The position numbers and the translations under genes were made by a program. This document shows positions 13,881 to 25,747 of a DNA stretch of 64,000 nt, piece by piece. A model generated the notes under the pieces. It made no database searches. It was not told where the DNA came from and saw only the letters and a program-made list of their open reading frames with translations. Position 1 is the stretch's first letter, and the number at the start of each line of letters is the position of its first letter. The stretch is from Polytrichum commune (Eukaryota > Streptophyta > Polytrichopsida > Polytrichales > Polytrichaceae). The stretch lies in NCBI GenBank assembly GCA_950295325.1, contig OX485806.1, forward strand, positions 43,953,169 to 44,017,168, given 5' to 3'.

Positions 13881-15109
13881 AAGTTTTCAAAAGCAAACAC
13901 CTTGAATGAGCGCAAATAAACCAATGTGCATCTATCTCTTCTACATCCAAGCTTCCAGTTTTCACATGGTTAGTTGAAAATATCGCCCAAATTTTCCCAC
14001 TGTGATTAGGTGGACCATAGGTGGTAGTAATCACCAAAAATCAAGTGTTGAGAAGGTCACTCATGAATGCATTATTTTAGCCTTAGGCAACTCAAACTTT
14101 AAACTTCCGATGGAATATGAGTTGAGTTTAATTATTTTCTACTAATAGAAATTCAACTTTTTAGCAGTGTTTTGGCATATTGTTGTTATCCCTTTAAATG
14201 TCATGTATCAAATCCCTCACCCCACCCCCCACCGTCATCACAATCCTCTCACGTATGTAACATGTTCTTACCCCCAACCAAATAATGTACATTTAGGGCA
14301 TCTCCACTAGCAACCTTTCATATGGTCACCACAATACTAAAATCATGTGAATGATCCTCAAGTCATTGCTAACATGGAATCAACTTTGTTTGCATGATGA
14401 TTTGTTAAACTCCTCATGGGGTAACCCTTAGATGAGAAAAATCAAAGGTCATTGCAACGAGAATAATGGACCGGTTTTGTACATGTGAAAGTTTTAGGAT
14501 CCACTTACCCTAAATATGCTAAATTGCCAAAGTTGCATGCTTGAGCAAAAGGATTAGTGGTATATAATGCCCCAGGGGGGGGGAGGGGAGCATTATGCAT
14601 ATAAGGCCCTGCATCGAGGGCAGAGCACGAGAGGTGGGTCTGTAAGTGCATAATGGCCCCATTGAGGACATTTTATTGCGTAAAGTCACTACAGCTTTTT
14701 CTAGCCGTTGAATTTCTATAAGATCCCACCCACACTTTAATACTCCGCCATGATTCACAGTGGGGAATTCCCTACGTAACTGGCCCACTGACATAGAAGG
14801 GAAATAGTTGCATGGGCTTTACAGAGACATAAATCTCATAAATGTTATGTTGTTTGAGATTACATCATTTCAAATATTGTATATAGTGTCATATGGTATT
14901 CTATGTCACTGTGATAACTTCGTGATGACACTTCTTATGAATAAATGTACGAATATTCTCATGGATGATGGTTGATAACTTTTAAAGTTCATCCATTGCC
15001 CAAAACCCTACCTGGTTGTGTTTTCTAATACAAGCTGGCACAAAACGAGGTATTCTAGCCATTCGCTTTGTCTTGTAGTTGGAGTTAGCCGTGAAATAGC
15101 AAACTGAGT
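13881..15109. other. Intergenic stretch without a recognisable gene
   Basis: Apart from the diverged repeat copy at about 14,200-14,420, this AT-rich stretch holds only short ORFs. A run of G near 14,575-14,590 and C runs near 14,220 are low complexity. Nothing functional is recognised. Confidence 0.5.
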
Positions 15110-15430
15110 TAGATAGGGATGAGTGAATCATAAAAAAACTCTCCAGATTGAACATTTCACACCTTTTATAGCCCATTAGCTAGCTGGGCTAGCCCATATT
15201 TTTGAGGAATTAATCTTGCCATAGCTAGGCTAGCCCATATTTTTTGAGGCCTCAATCTAGCCATAGCTAGGCTAGCCCATATTTTCTGAGGCCTCGATCT
15301 AGCCATAGCTGGGCTAGCCCATATTTTCTAAGGCCTCGATCTAGCCATAGCTGGGCTAGCCCATATTTTCTAAGGCCTCGATCTAGCCATAGCTGGGCTA
15401 GCCCATTTTTTTCGGGTACCGTTTTTAGCT
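15110..15430 (+). repeat. Tandem array of about 57-bp units next to the hAT gene
   Basis: About five units contain the self-complementary core GGGCTAGCCC followed by AT-rich sequence and GAGGCCTCGATCTAGCCATA. A similar array in the same orientation lies at about 19,537-19,790. Both are preceded by a TAGGGATGA segment (15,113 and 19,538). The pair brackets the hAT gene in direct rather than inverted orientation. Confidence 0.75.
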
Positions 15431-15527
15431 GGACTAGCTGACCTAATAAATTAATTCATGTAGCTCATATAATGAATTCAAGGAGACATTGTCTCATCAA
15501 TACAATTATATTTCATATCAGTCAAAA

Positions 15528-17999
15528 TCACTCATCGTCATCAATATCTAAAACATGTTGCTCATCATTCTCTACCAACAAATTGTCATCATCCTCTATC
15601 TGCAACTCCTCATCGAAAATAGGGCGTTTGGGAATGTGATTCTTCCAATCGGAATTATCCAACAAGATCAACTTTTCAGGATCGTATGGCATTAGATGTT
15701 TGTTCAACTTCAACATCATTGATGCCTCTGCAAATCCTCCCCCGAGCGATGATCTCTTTGGAGTAATGATATCATTTAGACTGCCAAAGTCACATTCTAG
15801 CCCACCCGATCCGGGCTTGGAGGCTAGTAAAGCGGCGGCTACTTCTGCCAAACACGGCATTCTATATCGTTCATTCCACCACCAACTAACCAAATTCCCA
15901 GGTTCTGGGAAATTTTCACTGGCGATGGAGAAATACATGTGTATCTCGGCCGCCACCATGGCCACCGGATCATGTTCAATATCCACCTCTTCACTCTCCT
16001 CCTGGCTAGTTTGCACTGCGTCGCCAATGAGATCCTGCAACATTGCTCTAGATGCTATAGGATCCGATGCTATCTTTCGACGCTTGACTAGACGGCCGCG
16101 GTCAGCATTGATCTCCGGGAGAAGGGATATGATTGCCTCAGCTTTCTTCTCCGCCAATCGCTTGATGGTTTTCCAAATCACACCATCATGGATGAGATCG
16201 TAAAATTTCTCGATCACGCCCGCCACGTCAATCGAGCCCCTTGGCAAATCCACAACGGCAATATTTGTAGACATCTTCGTGATCATCTTTTTGAGCAAAG
16301 CCCCATCTCGAAGATCTGGGCAAAGAGCCGCTTGCATGTCCAACAAGTATGAGAAGTGGGTATCAGCTCGAGATATTGTAGCTTGGGTTTTCTTTGGCGA
16401 TGCACCAAAAAAATCCACCGGCCTACGAAGGGCGTGCAATGGATGGTAGCGGTTGTAGAATCGCTTGGACATTGCAGCCAGAAGATCATCACGGATTTCC
16501 CGAGTAAGCAAGTTCAAATCCCATGTTTTTCGAAATACTCTGGCTTTAGGATCTTGAGGGCAGCCAACAAATGGAATAGAAGTCGGATCATGGATCTCAA
16601 GATGGGTCTTTGAATCTAGTACCTTGAAAAGCATGTTTGCGAAATGAATATAGACATCAACACAAACGAATGATCTCATTGACTGTGCTAACTTCTGCAG
16701 GTTCCTTACAGGATGGATGATGGATAAGAACTCGATCAAAATATCCCGAAGGTCAATCAAATCAAATGCAAGGTCCAAAGTGCGCGTGGTAGTGATGCAA
16801 ACATCCCACAATTTGATAAGTGAACTAAGGACGTCCTCCATTGCAGACCAACGGTGTTGGGGGGAGTTATGCAACTTCAGAAAACGTTCAAAGACATCCT
16901 TCACATTCTCATCAAAGACGGCTTTGAACATACCAGACTTGTTGACAAACTCAATAAATCGTCGGACTCGATTGAAAATAGCTTTGGCCTTCTTATTCTT
17001 GCTTTTATTCTTGTCCACACATGTCCCGAAGGCATCGACGAGAGAAAGATTGAGAAGATGCGAGGTACACCACTCACGGAGAGTCTTAAATACTACCTCA
17101 AGGGCCCGCTTGATGTCGGACCCAGAATCAGTCGAAGAAGTTAGAATGTCGTCAAGATCAATATTGAATTCAACAAGAACTGCACGTAGCCAATTGATGA
17201 GAATATCGGAGGCTTGATTATTACGCCGCTCAGTTGGAGTTGGGTTGTATTCCCTAACGGCGAGATTGTGGCTTAAAGAGCCCCCGGAACAATTCATGCT
17301 AGCAGGAATACCAATGAACTTCATGCTAGATGATTTGGCAGTGACAAGATCGATTTGAATTGCTAGAAATGGAATGTTGAATTGAGACTTGCCGATGGCA
17401 AAGGCAGTAGTGATGGTGCTCTTGACTGTCATATAATGCTCAATAAGGTGCTTGCGAAGGTTGATCGGAGCCATGCCATTCGGACCACATGGCAATTTTG
17501 CAGCGATGACCTTCCATCGCTCAGATTGCATAGCTTGAAATGCGAGGGAAGGCTGCTCACAATGCCAAGCAGTGATATTGCATGCAAACCATCGTTGAGG
17601 ATCCTTGACAAAAGATGGTTCAGAAGTATCAAGAAGCTTCAAAATTTGATCAATCTTCTTGCTAGTCGCAACAGTCTTGGCTGAGACTGCCGCATGCACT
17701 TGCCTAATGTGCTCTGTTGCATTGCTAGTGGATGATTTACTGATCCTTATGAGAGTTTGCCTGGCATAGCAATCGCCAACCAAACATCGAAAGAAAAATG
17801 ATTTTTTTTCCTCGTTTTGCACTCTCACACCAGCCTTCTCAAGAATGGATTGGCTGGCTAACTTCGACTTCGTCATACGTACGACCTCTTGATTCTTAAG
17901 ATTGCTATGAACAGGATGCAACTTGAACTCCTCTATCCTCCTCATGAGCTCCTTGCTGGAATCAAAAATCACGCTAGCATCTTCTGCATGCAGATCCAT
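15528..17999 (-). CDS. hAT-family transposase, uninterrupted
   Basis: One 823-residue reading frame without introns. The N-terminal part has a BED-like zinc finger (FFRCLVGDCYARQ, then HIRQVH). The middle has the hAT catalytic-core landmarks DSGSDIKRALE, WCTSHLLNLSL and HRWSAMEDVL. The C-terminal hATC dimerisation region has LVSWWWNERYRMPCLAEVAAAL then a variant of the usual S-S-x-x-S-E-R box (GSGGLECDFG) and KRSSLGGGFAEA. Length is normal for hAT transposases. It catalyses cut-and-paste transposition in the nucleus. No frameshift or stop is present, so the copy is young or selected. Terminal inverted repeats and the 8-bp target duplication could not be located with confidence. Confidence 0.9.
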   Translation of the reverse strand: MDLHAEDASVIFDSSKELMRRIEEFKLHPVHSNLKNQEVVRMTKSKLASQSILEKAGVRVQNEEKKSFFFRCLVGDCYARQTLIRISKSSTSNATEHIRQVHAAVSAKTVATSKKIDQILKLLDTSEPSFVKDPQRWFACNITAWHCEQPSLAFQAMQSERWKVIAAKLPCGPNGMAPINLRKHLIEHYMTVKSTITTAFAIGKSQFNIPFLAIQIDLVTAKSSSMKFIGIPASMNCSGGSLSHNLAVREYNPTPTERRNNQASDILINWLRAVLVEFNIDLDDILTSSTDSGSDIKRALEVVFKTLREWCTSHLLNLSLVDAFGTCVDKNKSKNKKAKAIFNRVRRFIEFVNKSGMFKAVFDENVKDVFERFLKLHNSPQHRWSAMEDVLSSLIKLWDVCITTTRTLDLAFDLIDLRDILIEFLSIIHPVRNLQKLAQSMRSFVCVDVYIHFANMLFKVLDSKTHLEIHDPTSIPFVGCPQDPKARVFRKTWDLNLLTREIRDDLLAAMSKRFYNRYHPLHALRRPVDFFGASPKKTQATISRADTHFSYLLDMQAALCPDLRDGALLKKMITKMSTNIAVVDLPRGSIDVAGVIEKFYDLIHDGVIWKTIKRLAEKKAEAIISLLPEINADRGRLVKRRKIASDPIASRAMLQDLIGDAVQTSQEESEEVDIEHDPVAMVAAEIHMYFSIASENFPEPGNLVSWWWNERYRMPCLAEVAAALLASKPGSGGLECDFGSLNDIITPKRSSLGGGFAEASMMLKLNKHLMPYDPEKLILLDNSDWKNHIPKRPIFDEELQIEDDDNLLVENDEQHVLDIDDDE

Positions 18000-18529
18000 T
18001 CATACACAATGCCAACAACACAATGAAGTAGTTCAAAGGTTCTGATCTTGCGCAATTCTCTGGGAAGCCTGCTCGGACCATGCACATTCACACAAGGATC
18101 AATAGTCAAGGTCAATCATATGTATCGCCATATATATTACAGATGAGATCCGACTACTAGTTACAGATGAGTTGGTTGAGTTTCAGAATTAATCGGTTGA
18201 AGTTCTTGTTCAAGACTTTAAGAGAACGACCCATCATTTTAGAGGAATGTAGAGAATATAGCCACTTGAGTAAACACATATCCAAAGATGTAAACATGTA
18301 TCCGGTTGCACTTGAAACCACTTGGATATATAGAGATGATCTCAACCCTAAATCTTCCCTGACATTGGATTGAAGTGTTTACAAGTAATCTTTACCTCTG
18401 CCTCCTTGTTCTTTGAGAGCCCTTGAAGCAACGCCCTGTGCAGATTTAAAAATCAATCCTGGCTCAGTTGAAACTGAATTGGATCATGTTCTGTGCAGAT
18501 TAAGTTGATCCTCGCTCAGTCAAATTGCT

Positions 18530-18735
18530 GAGCTACTACTTACAGATGAAATCCGGCTACTACTTACAGAGATCCGGCTACTACTTACAGAGATCCGACT
18601 ACTACTTACATAGATCCGGCTATTTGTTGCAGGTGAAATCCGGCTACCAGTTACAGAGATCCGGCTACTACTTACAGAGATCCGGCTACTATTTACAGAG
18701 ATCCGACTACTACTTACATAGATCCGGCTACTAGA
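18530..18735 (+). repeat. Minisatellite of 20-30-bp units
   Basis: Tandem units of the form AGATCCGGCTACTACTTAC, some with an ATGAAATCC variant. They read as a YYLQRSG peptide repeat in one frame, but the frame exists only because the unit is mostly a multiple of three. Confidence 0.85.
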
Positions 18736-19109
18736 ACTAGTTGCAGATGAGTTGGTTGAGTTTCAGAATGAACTTGTTGAAGTTCTTGTTCAAGACTTGA
18801 AGAGAACGACCCATCTTTTGAGAGGAATGTAGAGAATATAGCCCACTTGAGTAAAGACATATCCAAACTTAAGATGTAAACATGTAACCGGTTGCACTTG
18901 AAAACACTTGGATCTAAACAAATTATCTCAACCCTAAATCTTTCCGGACAGTGAATTGAAGTTTCTACAAGTACAAGTAGTCTTTACCTCTGCCTTGTTC
19001 TTTGATGAGAGCCCCTTGAAGCGCCGCCTTGTGCAGATGTAAAAATCAATCTTGGCTCAGTCGTATTGGATCCTATTATGTGTAGATGAAGTTGATCTTG
19101 CTCAATCGA

Positions 19110-19325
19110 ATTGCTTGGCTACTAGTTACAAATGAGATCCGGGTATTAGTTGCAGGTGAGATCCGGCTACCAGTTACAGAGATCCGGCTACTACTTACAA
19201 AGTTCCGGCTACCAGTTGCAGAGATCTGGTTGCTACTTACAGAGTTCCGGCTACTACTTACAAAGTTTTGGCTACCACTTGCAGAGATCTGGCTGCTACT
19301 TACAAAGTTCCGGCTACTAGTTGCA
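19110..19325 (+). repeat. Second minisatellite block, same family
   Basis: Tandem units related to the 18.5-kb block, alternating AGATCCGGCTACCAGTTAC and AAGTTCCGGCTACTACTTAC. They are more diverged, with TTTTGGCTACC variants. Confidence 0.8.
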
Positions 19326-19536
19326 GACGAGCTAGTTGAGTTTCAGAATGAACTTGTTGAAGTTCTTGTTCAAGACTTCAAGAGAACGACCTATCTTTTT
19401 AGAGGAATGTAGAGAATATAGCCCACTTTGAATAAAGACATATCAAAAGATGTAAACATGTAACCGGTTGCACTTGGAAGCACTTGGATATGGACAGATG
19501 ATCTCAACCCTAAAATTTTTATGGTAGTGGTAGGGA

Positions 19537-19790
19537 TGACATGGCTATGCCTTAGCTTGAGCCAATTGAGTTACATGACTTATCTTTAGCTAGCTAATAA
19601 CTAGCTGGGCTAGCCCATATTATCTGAGGCCTCGATCTAGCCATAGCTGGACTAGCCCATATTTTTTGAGGCCTCGATCTAGCCATAGCTAGGCTAGCCC
19701 ATAATTTTTCAAGCCGCGATCTAGCCATAGCTGGGCTAGCCCATTTTTTTTTAGAACCGTTTTCAGCCATAACTGTTAGCTATTAGGTTA
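19537..19790 (+). repeat. Second array of GGGCTAGCCC units, plus terminal hairpin
   Basis: Direct-orientation counterpart of the array at 15.1-15.4 kb, about four units. Just after it, about 19,790-19,826, a hairpin is formed by AGCCGCTAGCCCA and TGGGCTAGCGGCT. It could mark one end of the hAT element, but no partner end was identified. Confidence 0.65.
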
Positions 19791-19829
19791 GCCGCTAGCC
19801 CAAAAAGTCCGTGGGCTAGCGGCTGTACA

Positions 19830-22230
19830 AGGTCTGGAACATTTTAGTTGGAGCAGAATGCCCTAGACATTTTTTTTTTGAAAATTTGCAGCTTCTTGAT
19901 CAAAACCTATTGAACATTGTCCAAACCAGTGAAGAGCACCTGACAAGAACATCTTCATCTTGTTTGTTTGCCATCATAACGTGTTAACCTAGACAGTAGG
20001 TGTTGTTGGATGACGAGCGGACTGGGAGCGCTATAAAGAGGCAGGAATGAGTACATACTGTGAGAATGTACAAGACTATGGGATGGTGGAGTTGAGGGAG
20101 ATTGAGAATTTAGGTTGTAAAGGTTTCCAACCATTTGGTGCTAATATTATAGGACAGTGGTGGACCTGCAACATGTTTGTTATGCCTGCATAGTTGGTGT
20201 GAAATAGACTAAATTCCAGTGTGGTGTAGAAACGGAGGGGCAGTGGATGCTTCAAACTTTGAAATCCATGCCAATCATTCAAACAAAAGTTTGGTATATT
20301 CACGACAAAGAACACGAGGCCAAATCATTGGATGATGTCACAAGGGGTCTTATGTCACTACAAAATATGGGATATATTACATTAAAATCCAAATGTGGAG
20401 TCCAAAATCATTCATTTTTGGGTCACGGTGATTATGAACACCAAAAAAATGATGTTACGGTATGCGACGTCGACGGCTGCACCTTATCCGTTGGGTTTTA
20501 TCCATTTAGATTTGAATGGATGAATTTTAGATGTGAAGAAGGAGGCTCCTAAGTGAGGAGCCTCTTCCTTGGCTTGGCACTCAGGTTTGGCATTATTACC
20601 AAGTCAAGCCTTGTGAGTGAGTGTGTGGAGAGAGCTTGTGTGAGGTGAAGATTGCATGTTTTTGCAATAAATCTTGAGTTATTTTCCCCCTACTTACACT
20701 CTTGGATTCTCCTATGATGGAGTGAGAGATAACTTGACTCATTGTGTGCATTTGAAAAGAAGTTTAAAGCTCTTGCAAATCTTTGATTCTCTTCCTTCTC
20801 ATTTGGCAAGAATGCCTCATTTTTTTCTTCTCTTCTTCATTTTTAAGATATGACACGTAAGGGAGGGCGTTAGGACAAGGAGTGATGAAGTTGCAAAGTG
20901 TCGGAGCGAAGAACACCGCAAATCTGCAAAGTAACAAGAAAAATAATGTTTGTTTGTTATGATGATGAATTATTGAATTGTCCACGAAAATTCTTGTGAT
21001 TTGTTTGCTTGCAAGCTTGAATTCACATGATTGAGTTTGTGAAGAGCATTTTTTATTCCAATTTAAAGAGCAATTCATTCAAAAATAAATAAGAAAATTT
21101 AGGGGAGAGGCGAAGGAGCCGTCTCCGGGAGCTGAAGCCCTTGGCCAACCCCTCTACTATGCATGGGCTTCGGCAGCAGGCCTCCCCCTACCTCTTTTTC
21201 CTCCTTCCTCCTCCCCCCCCCAAAGTTAGCCCCCTACCCCTTTCCCTACCTAGCCCCTTAGCCTAACCCCATAGTCTAACGCACCCCCCAGGCTAGCCCC
21301 TACCCCCAACCTAGGGCTTAGGTGCCAACCCCTTGGCCTATCAACTTCTCCCCGGGTTTCCCCCCCCCCCCATGGGTTCTTCCATCACAACGGATTGGGC
21401 AGAGGTACTTGGTATAAGATGGTATTTTTATTTTATTTTGCTTAAAAGAAAAATAATCAAACAACCACATACATGTTTCTTGAAGGGCAAGTTGTAGGCG
21501 TTGGGATTCATTTAGGAGTATGTGTATGAGATTGCCGAGGGATTGCTATTGAGAGTTGTTTGGCACATGAAATCACCATTCGATTTAACAACATAACTAT
21601 TAAGGCAAAATTATATTTAGCTACAAAAATTCCAGAGATTGTTGTGGGAGGGAGTTTTTATGTTGTAGTGGAAAGATGAAAGATATATTTATATGCCAAT
21701 GTTTTTTCACGGCAACAGGGGTATCCCATGTTTAACCACCAACTGCAGGCAACTGCCGGTTGTGTGCGGTCAAATTGAATTTTGCTTAATTATTGTTTGA
21801 GAAAAATGATCTAGTGCTACATTTGTATTGTTTCCGTATTTCATTGTGGTACCTTCCCCCGTGACGGGCTGTATTGGTGCATGTTGCTCGCATTGTTTTA
21901 TTTTGTATAATACTAGGTTGTGATAGGGTATCGTGGGGGTGAGGTCGGAATAATGACCAACGGGACCCTTGTGAGTGCATCGAATGGGTGGTGCTTGTAT
22001 TCCCTTATGATGAAGCTAGATTGATGACCAGTAGATCATAATGTTGGTGGTTGCAAGTATAGATTGTTTTTCATATTTTGACCTTTATCTTGACACCATA
22101 CTAGTTTAGGTTGTTGGCTTCAGTGACTGAACCCATTATGAATTTATGGTTATAACTCGGAGCTAACATTATTGTTATCCATCTCCAGAGGCATCAAAAT
22201 GTCACTCTTCATCCCTCTCGGACATTGCAC
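19830..22230. other. Unassigned region between the hAT-associated block and gypsy 1
   Basis: No supported gene. It includes C-rich low complexity near 21,120-21,380. A segment near 20,640-20,710 has an AATAAA-type signal and could be transposon-derived 3' sequence. ORFs up to about 100 codons look random. Confidence 0.45.
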
Positions 22231-22859
22231 CAGTGGTAGGACCCGACAAGGCTTTTCAGCCTATTTTGGCATGGAGGACTGTCACTCGGTCTAGAGGATT
22301 TGTAACAAACTGGAGGAAGAGACGTGTGGAGGAATCCGAGACCAATCTTTTGGTCGAGCAAGAATTATTTTCCTATAAAATTAGAAAATTTGATTTAGGA
22401 TGTGGATGCGGGAGAAATATCAACGCAATACCAATTTTAATGACTGATATGCATTTGAGTTTTTGCCCCAATATTTGGAGCATGAGACGCTCCAAACTTA
22501 CGAGCAATGGAAGAATGCTCATTGGATGGAGATTCAGTGGAGTGATACCGGGAAACGCGAGTGAAATTGGTTTCCACATTGAGGGAGGGTGCAACTTTCA
22601 ATTCATTGGCCACTGTTGTGGTAAAACAGAGCAACCGAAGGGCGTATTTGTAGTGGATGTGAAAGGGACCTTTTCTGGTGAACCTAAGGAAAATGTTTAT
22701 GCTTCCACATCTACGAATATATCGAGCCCGGTCTTTCCACTATCTCGTTTTGCCCAGATTACCTATGCGGCATTAGCTTATGTAAGGGCTCCACCAAATT
22801 TTGATCCTCTGCAACTTTTCCAGCTTCATTTGGAGGAGGAATATGGAAGTTTCCATCGG

Positions 22860-24253
22860 GATCAAATGTAATGGATCCAAGACTTCAAGCGGGAAAATGA
22901 CGCCTCACCTCATACCATATACACAAGGTTGGCAATATTTGTTGGGGAATTTGGAGGTGTTTTCACGGAAAACTACTTGGTGAAGGTTTTTTGTCCTAGA
23001 TTGACAAACTGCCTCATTGATTTAGCATTGCCCATGATCATCATGGATCATGATGAGCGGACAACACTTGTAGAGGCATTTGCTGTTTTCGAGCAGTGTC
23101 GCGCACCTCTCCATGAGGAGTGCCTGAAACACCATGGGCACAAGGGGGACCCCGGAGTGACACCCGGGACTTGTGGCACCGTTGGTGAGAGGGCCCAAGT
23201 GATCCTAGTGTGGGTGAGGGCCCCGGGCGTTGGGAACGCCTCCCACCCACGGAGACTATGAGGCATGAGGGTAAAGCCAAGAGCAATGCGTAGTTCATGG
23301 CGTGGTGATTCTAGAATGCTCAAGAACACCTCAATCGGAGGTGTGAGCTATGAGTTATGGGCATTTGAGTGGGGCGCTGTCCCGGGACAACGCCCTGGTA
23401 CAGCAGTGCCTGGGAGTGATTCCCGGGACTGCCAAGGTTCAAACAGGCATAACTTCCCCAAGACTTTCCTGAATGGGGCAAGTGAGGAGTCCATCGGCAT
23501 CTACGTGAAGCGTAGATGAAGATGGAGTGGTTGGTTGTTATGATCATACATCGTACAAGGAAGTTATGATGGTCTGAAGCTGCTGGGGGGGTTCTAGGCC
23601 CAGCAGCTAAAGGAAAATGTCCACTTGGCCCCAACTCTTGGTAGAGAGACAAGAGGTTGGTTGGCGGTGGGGTAGGGGCCCCGCATAGAGTCCTAGAGGC
23701 TTATATGGGTGAGGTGGTGTGGCCTCACCCACCCAAGGCCGAACGGCACGGCCTCCATGGGCATTGGCCCATTGTGAGGCTATAGTTGCCTAGTATGCTT
23801 CGGGTTGTTGTAGTGTTGCTCCGGCAATGCGATGATCAACATAGGATTGGACTTCCATGGATGGAAGTCCACATCTAAGAAATGGGTTACCGATTAAGGG
23901 GTGAGTCCCGAAAGCAAAGTAGGAGGGTTGGTTCCCCTTTTATGAACTATATGGTCCAGGGTAGGAGGAGCTAACCATTAGCATGGCGGAATGCGAAGGG
24001 TTAGCGCTCGTAACCTTTGTTAAAAAAGAAAATTGGCAAGATTGCTAAGGGAGCTAGTAAGGGTTGCGACAAGCAGTGTGATCGTGCCTTGTGTCAGCAC
24101 AATGCCACTGACTTGGTGTCCTTGCTAGAGGACTCTAGCAACTTCCGGAAGTCTTTGGTAGTAACTGTAGGATTGGCGGAGGCGGAAGGCGACAAACTTT
24201 ATATTGTTGGTCTTGTGGACAGTCGGGCCACGTTAAGAAGGATTGTCCTTTGA
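22860..24253 (+). pseudogene. Gag remnant with CCHC zinc knuckle, split by a solo LTR
   Basis: Before the LTR, the frame RLAIFVGEFGG then LPMIIMDHDERTTLVEAFA resembles the capsid end of gypsy Gag. After the LTR the frame resumes at CDRALCQHNATDL, and a knuckle CWSCGQSGHVKKDC follows at about 24,204-24,245 (C-x2-C-x4-H-x4-C, RNA packaging). The ORF at 22,233-22,871 upstream may be Gag N-terminus but is not recognised. Confidence 0.65.
23097..24071 (+). mobile_element. Solo gypsy LTR, 975 bp, with 5-bp target duplication AGCAG
   Basis: Begins TGTCGCGCACCTC and ends GGTTGCGACA, with AGCAG directly on both sides (23,092-23,096 and 24,072-24,076). The same LTR appears in reverse orientation at 59,222-60,195 and from 63,204 to the window end. 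The ends TG..CA and the 5-bp duplication identify a complete LTR. No internal sequence is attached, so it is a product of LTR-LTR recombination inside another gypsy element. Confidence 0.93.
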
Positions 24254-25747
24254 AGCAAAAACGACCCACACCGTGAATCATCCAAAGCGGAAGCCAATTG
24301 TTCCAACTAACAATTCAACAAACGAGGTTGGTAAACATTTACCGAAATAGTTGTAGTATTATCATTGTGGGCGGAACAATCACGTAGTGGAAAATTGCTT
24401 CGTTCTTCATCCAAAAGACGCCCTTCTTTCGAATGGAAAAAGACGTTGGAGGCAAAGTTTGGCGCCTTAAAGGAGATGTTCAAGAATTTGGCATCATCTA
24501 GCCAAATCTTTGAATCACTAGTTCCACCCGAAGCTAAAGCTAATACGTCGACTCCCAATTATTATATGTTCAGGGTTTCGAGGGAGATGGTGAGTTCGAC
24601 AGCGGTAACACGTGCTCAATCTGTGTCACGAGCCCCCACATCGACCACATGGGAACCTGTGGAGACCTCACGGGCTAGGGACAATGATCGCGTATATTAG
24701 ATTGGTCAAGCACGTCTACCACTGTCTTTGGGATTGGTAGATGTTGTCAAATCTATCAGTGGCCAAAATTCAAGTATGGAGGCTTCGAATCCGGCGACCG
24801 ACATGATGCACACATTGGCATCCAAGGTGTTGCATACACCTTTGTTTATAGCAATGGAGTGGTCGTCACCCGACATCCAACTGGCTAAGGTTTTCTACCT
24901 AGCAGGTAGGATTTTGGAAGGAAATGCATCCCCGTCCTCTATGATTGTGGCTCAAGCCATCGCAAACCTTCCTATAATTGAGGATCCCGAGAAAACGGCC
25001 AGACGACGGGCGAGGCTTGCAGCGGAGGCCATTGCGTCTTTTGACGCACACGCCTTGGATGGCTAAGAACCGACCACATCTTATAATTCACCAGCATCCA
25101 CGGGAGCAACTTATTTATCGAATGTAGCTGCTAGACTAGCTCGTGAGCATCGAGGCATTCTACCTGGCGTTGTACATATGGTGAATGATTCCGGCATTTT
25201 GGTGGTCAGTTGGTCTAGGGACAACACTATTCGGGTTGTTCCCTAGTGTGTAATGATGGATTTGGGGGGCATAATCCGTTATGAGTGAAGCCTAAAGATC
25301 TAATCGCACATTTTTTTTTCAAATATGCGGTGACGAATGCGATCAACTACAACATTTTAGTTGGTCAACAAACACTTTTCCCTCTCAATTTTGGTTTAGA
25401 TAATTGGACTGGGGAGGCGTGGATCTGACCAGGTTGGTCGGCTGGGGATGGCCGTAGGAACTTATTCCTGTGGTATTCACAGCAACCGCTACCATAACAC
25501 CATTATCCATGAATTTTGGATGTGGTTTTTTTATTGACACATTGCCCTATGGTTCAGCATTATTGAAGGAATCATTGGCATTTATGGAGAGTACTGATGA
25601 TCAATGAGAGATGACACCTAAAAGAATCCTCTTCCTCCTTATCGCGATTTTGCCAAGCTATCCGGCGGTGTGAGGACAATATCCTCTCTCTTGGTTCTAT
25701 AACACCGGTCATACCACATAGCCCATCGGCGTTGGCACATCCCATTT

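Larger units (their letters stand above)
11290..14420 (+). repeat. Three diverged direct copies of a local repeat
   Basis: Copy 1 runs from about 11,290 to 11,564 and continues after the inserted element at 13,511-13,570. Copy 2 is about 13,585-13,880. A more diverged copy 3 is about 14,200-14,420. Shared landmarks in order are a C-rich run, GGGCATCTCCAC or CATAACATCTCCACC, a TATGGACA segment, a GATCAT/CCT..GAGTCA segment, GATTACGATGTTGCCA and GAGTTGG..TAACTCTACATG. No coding capacity is seen. Confidence 0.75.
18160..19510 (+). repeat. Three tandem copies of an approximately 580-bp unit
   Basis: The segment GAGTTGGTTGAGTTTCAGAAT, followed by a run ending near ATGTAAACATGTA.CCGGTTGCAC, occurs at about 18,170, 18,747 and 19,330. 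Each of the first two copies ends with ..TCTTTACCTCTGCCT..TTGTTCTTTGA and a minisatellite block. It lies upstream of the hAT transposase gene and may be part of that element's long non-coding arm. No coding role is seen. Confidence 0.75.

Noticed and set aside
18525-18734. Possible repeat protein YYLQRSG
   Set aside because: Product of a minisatellite; the frame breaks outside the array and no start context or relatives are seen.
15113-19546. TAGGGATGA at 15,113 and 19,538 as hAT terminal inverted repeats
   Set aside because: Both copies are in the same orientation and no flanking 8-bp duplication was found.
20247-20552. 101-codon ORF
   Set aside because: No recognisable motif, no conserved partner in the window, and a length expected by chance.
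22233-22871. 212-codon ORF as an independent host gene
   Set aside because: It lies just upstream of gypsy Gag-like sequence in the same orientation; no domain recognised, so it is kept only as possible Gag N-terminus.
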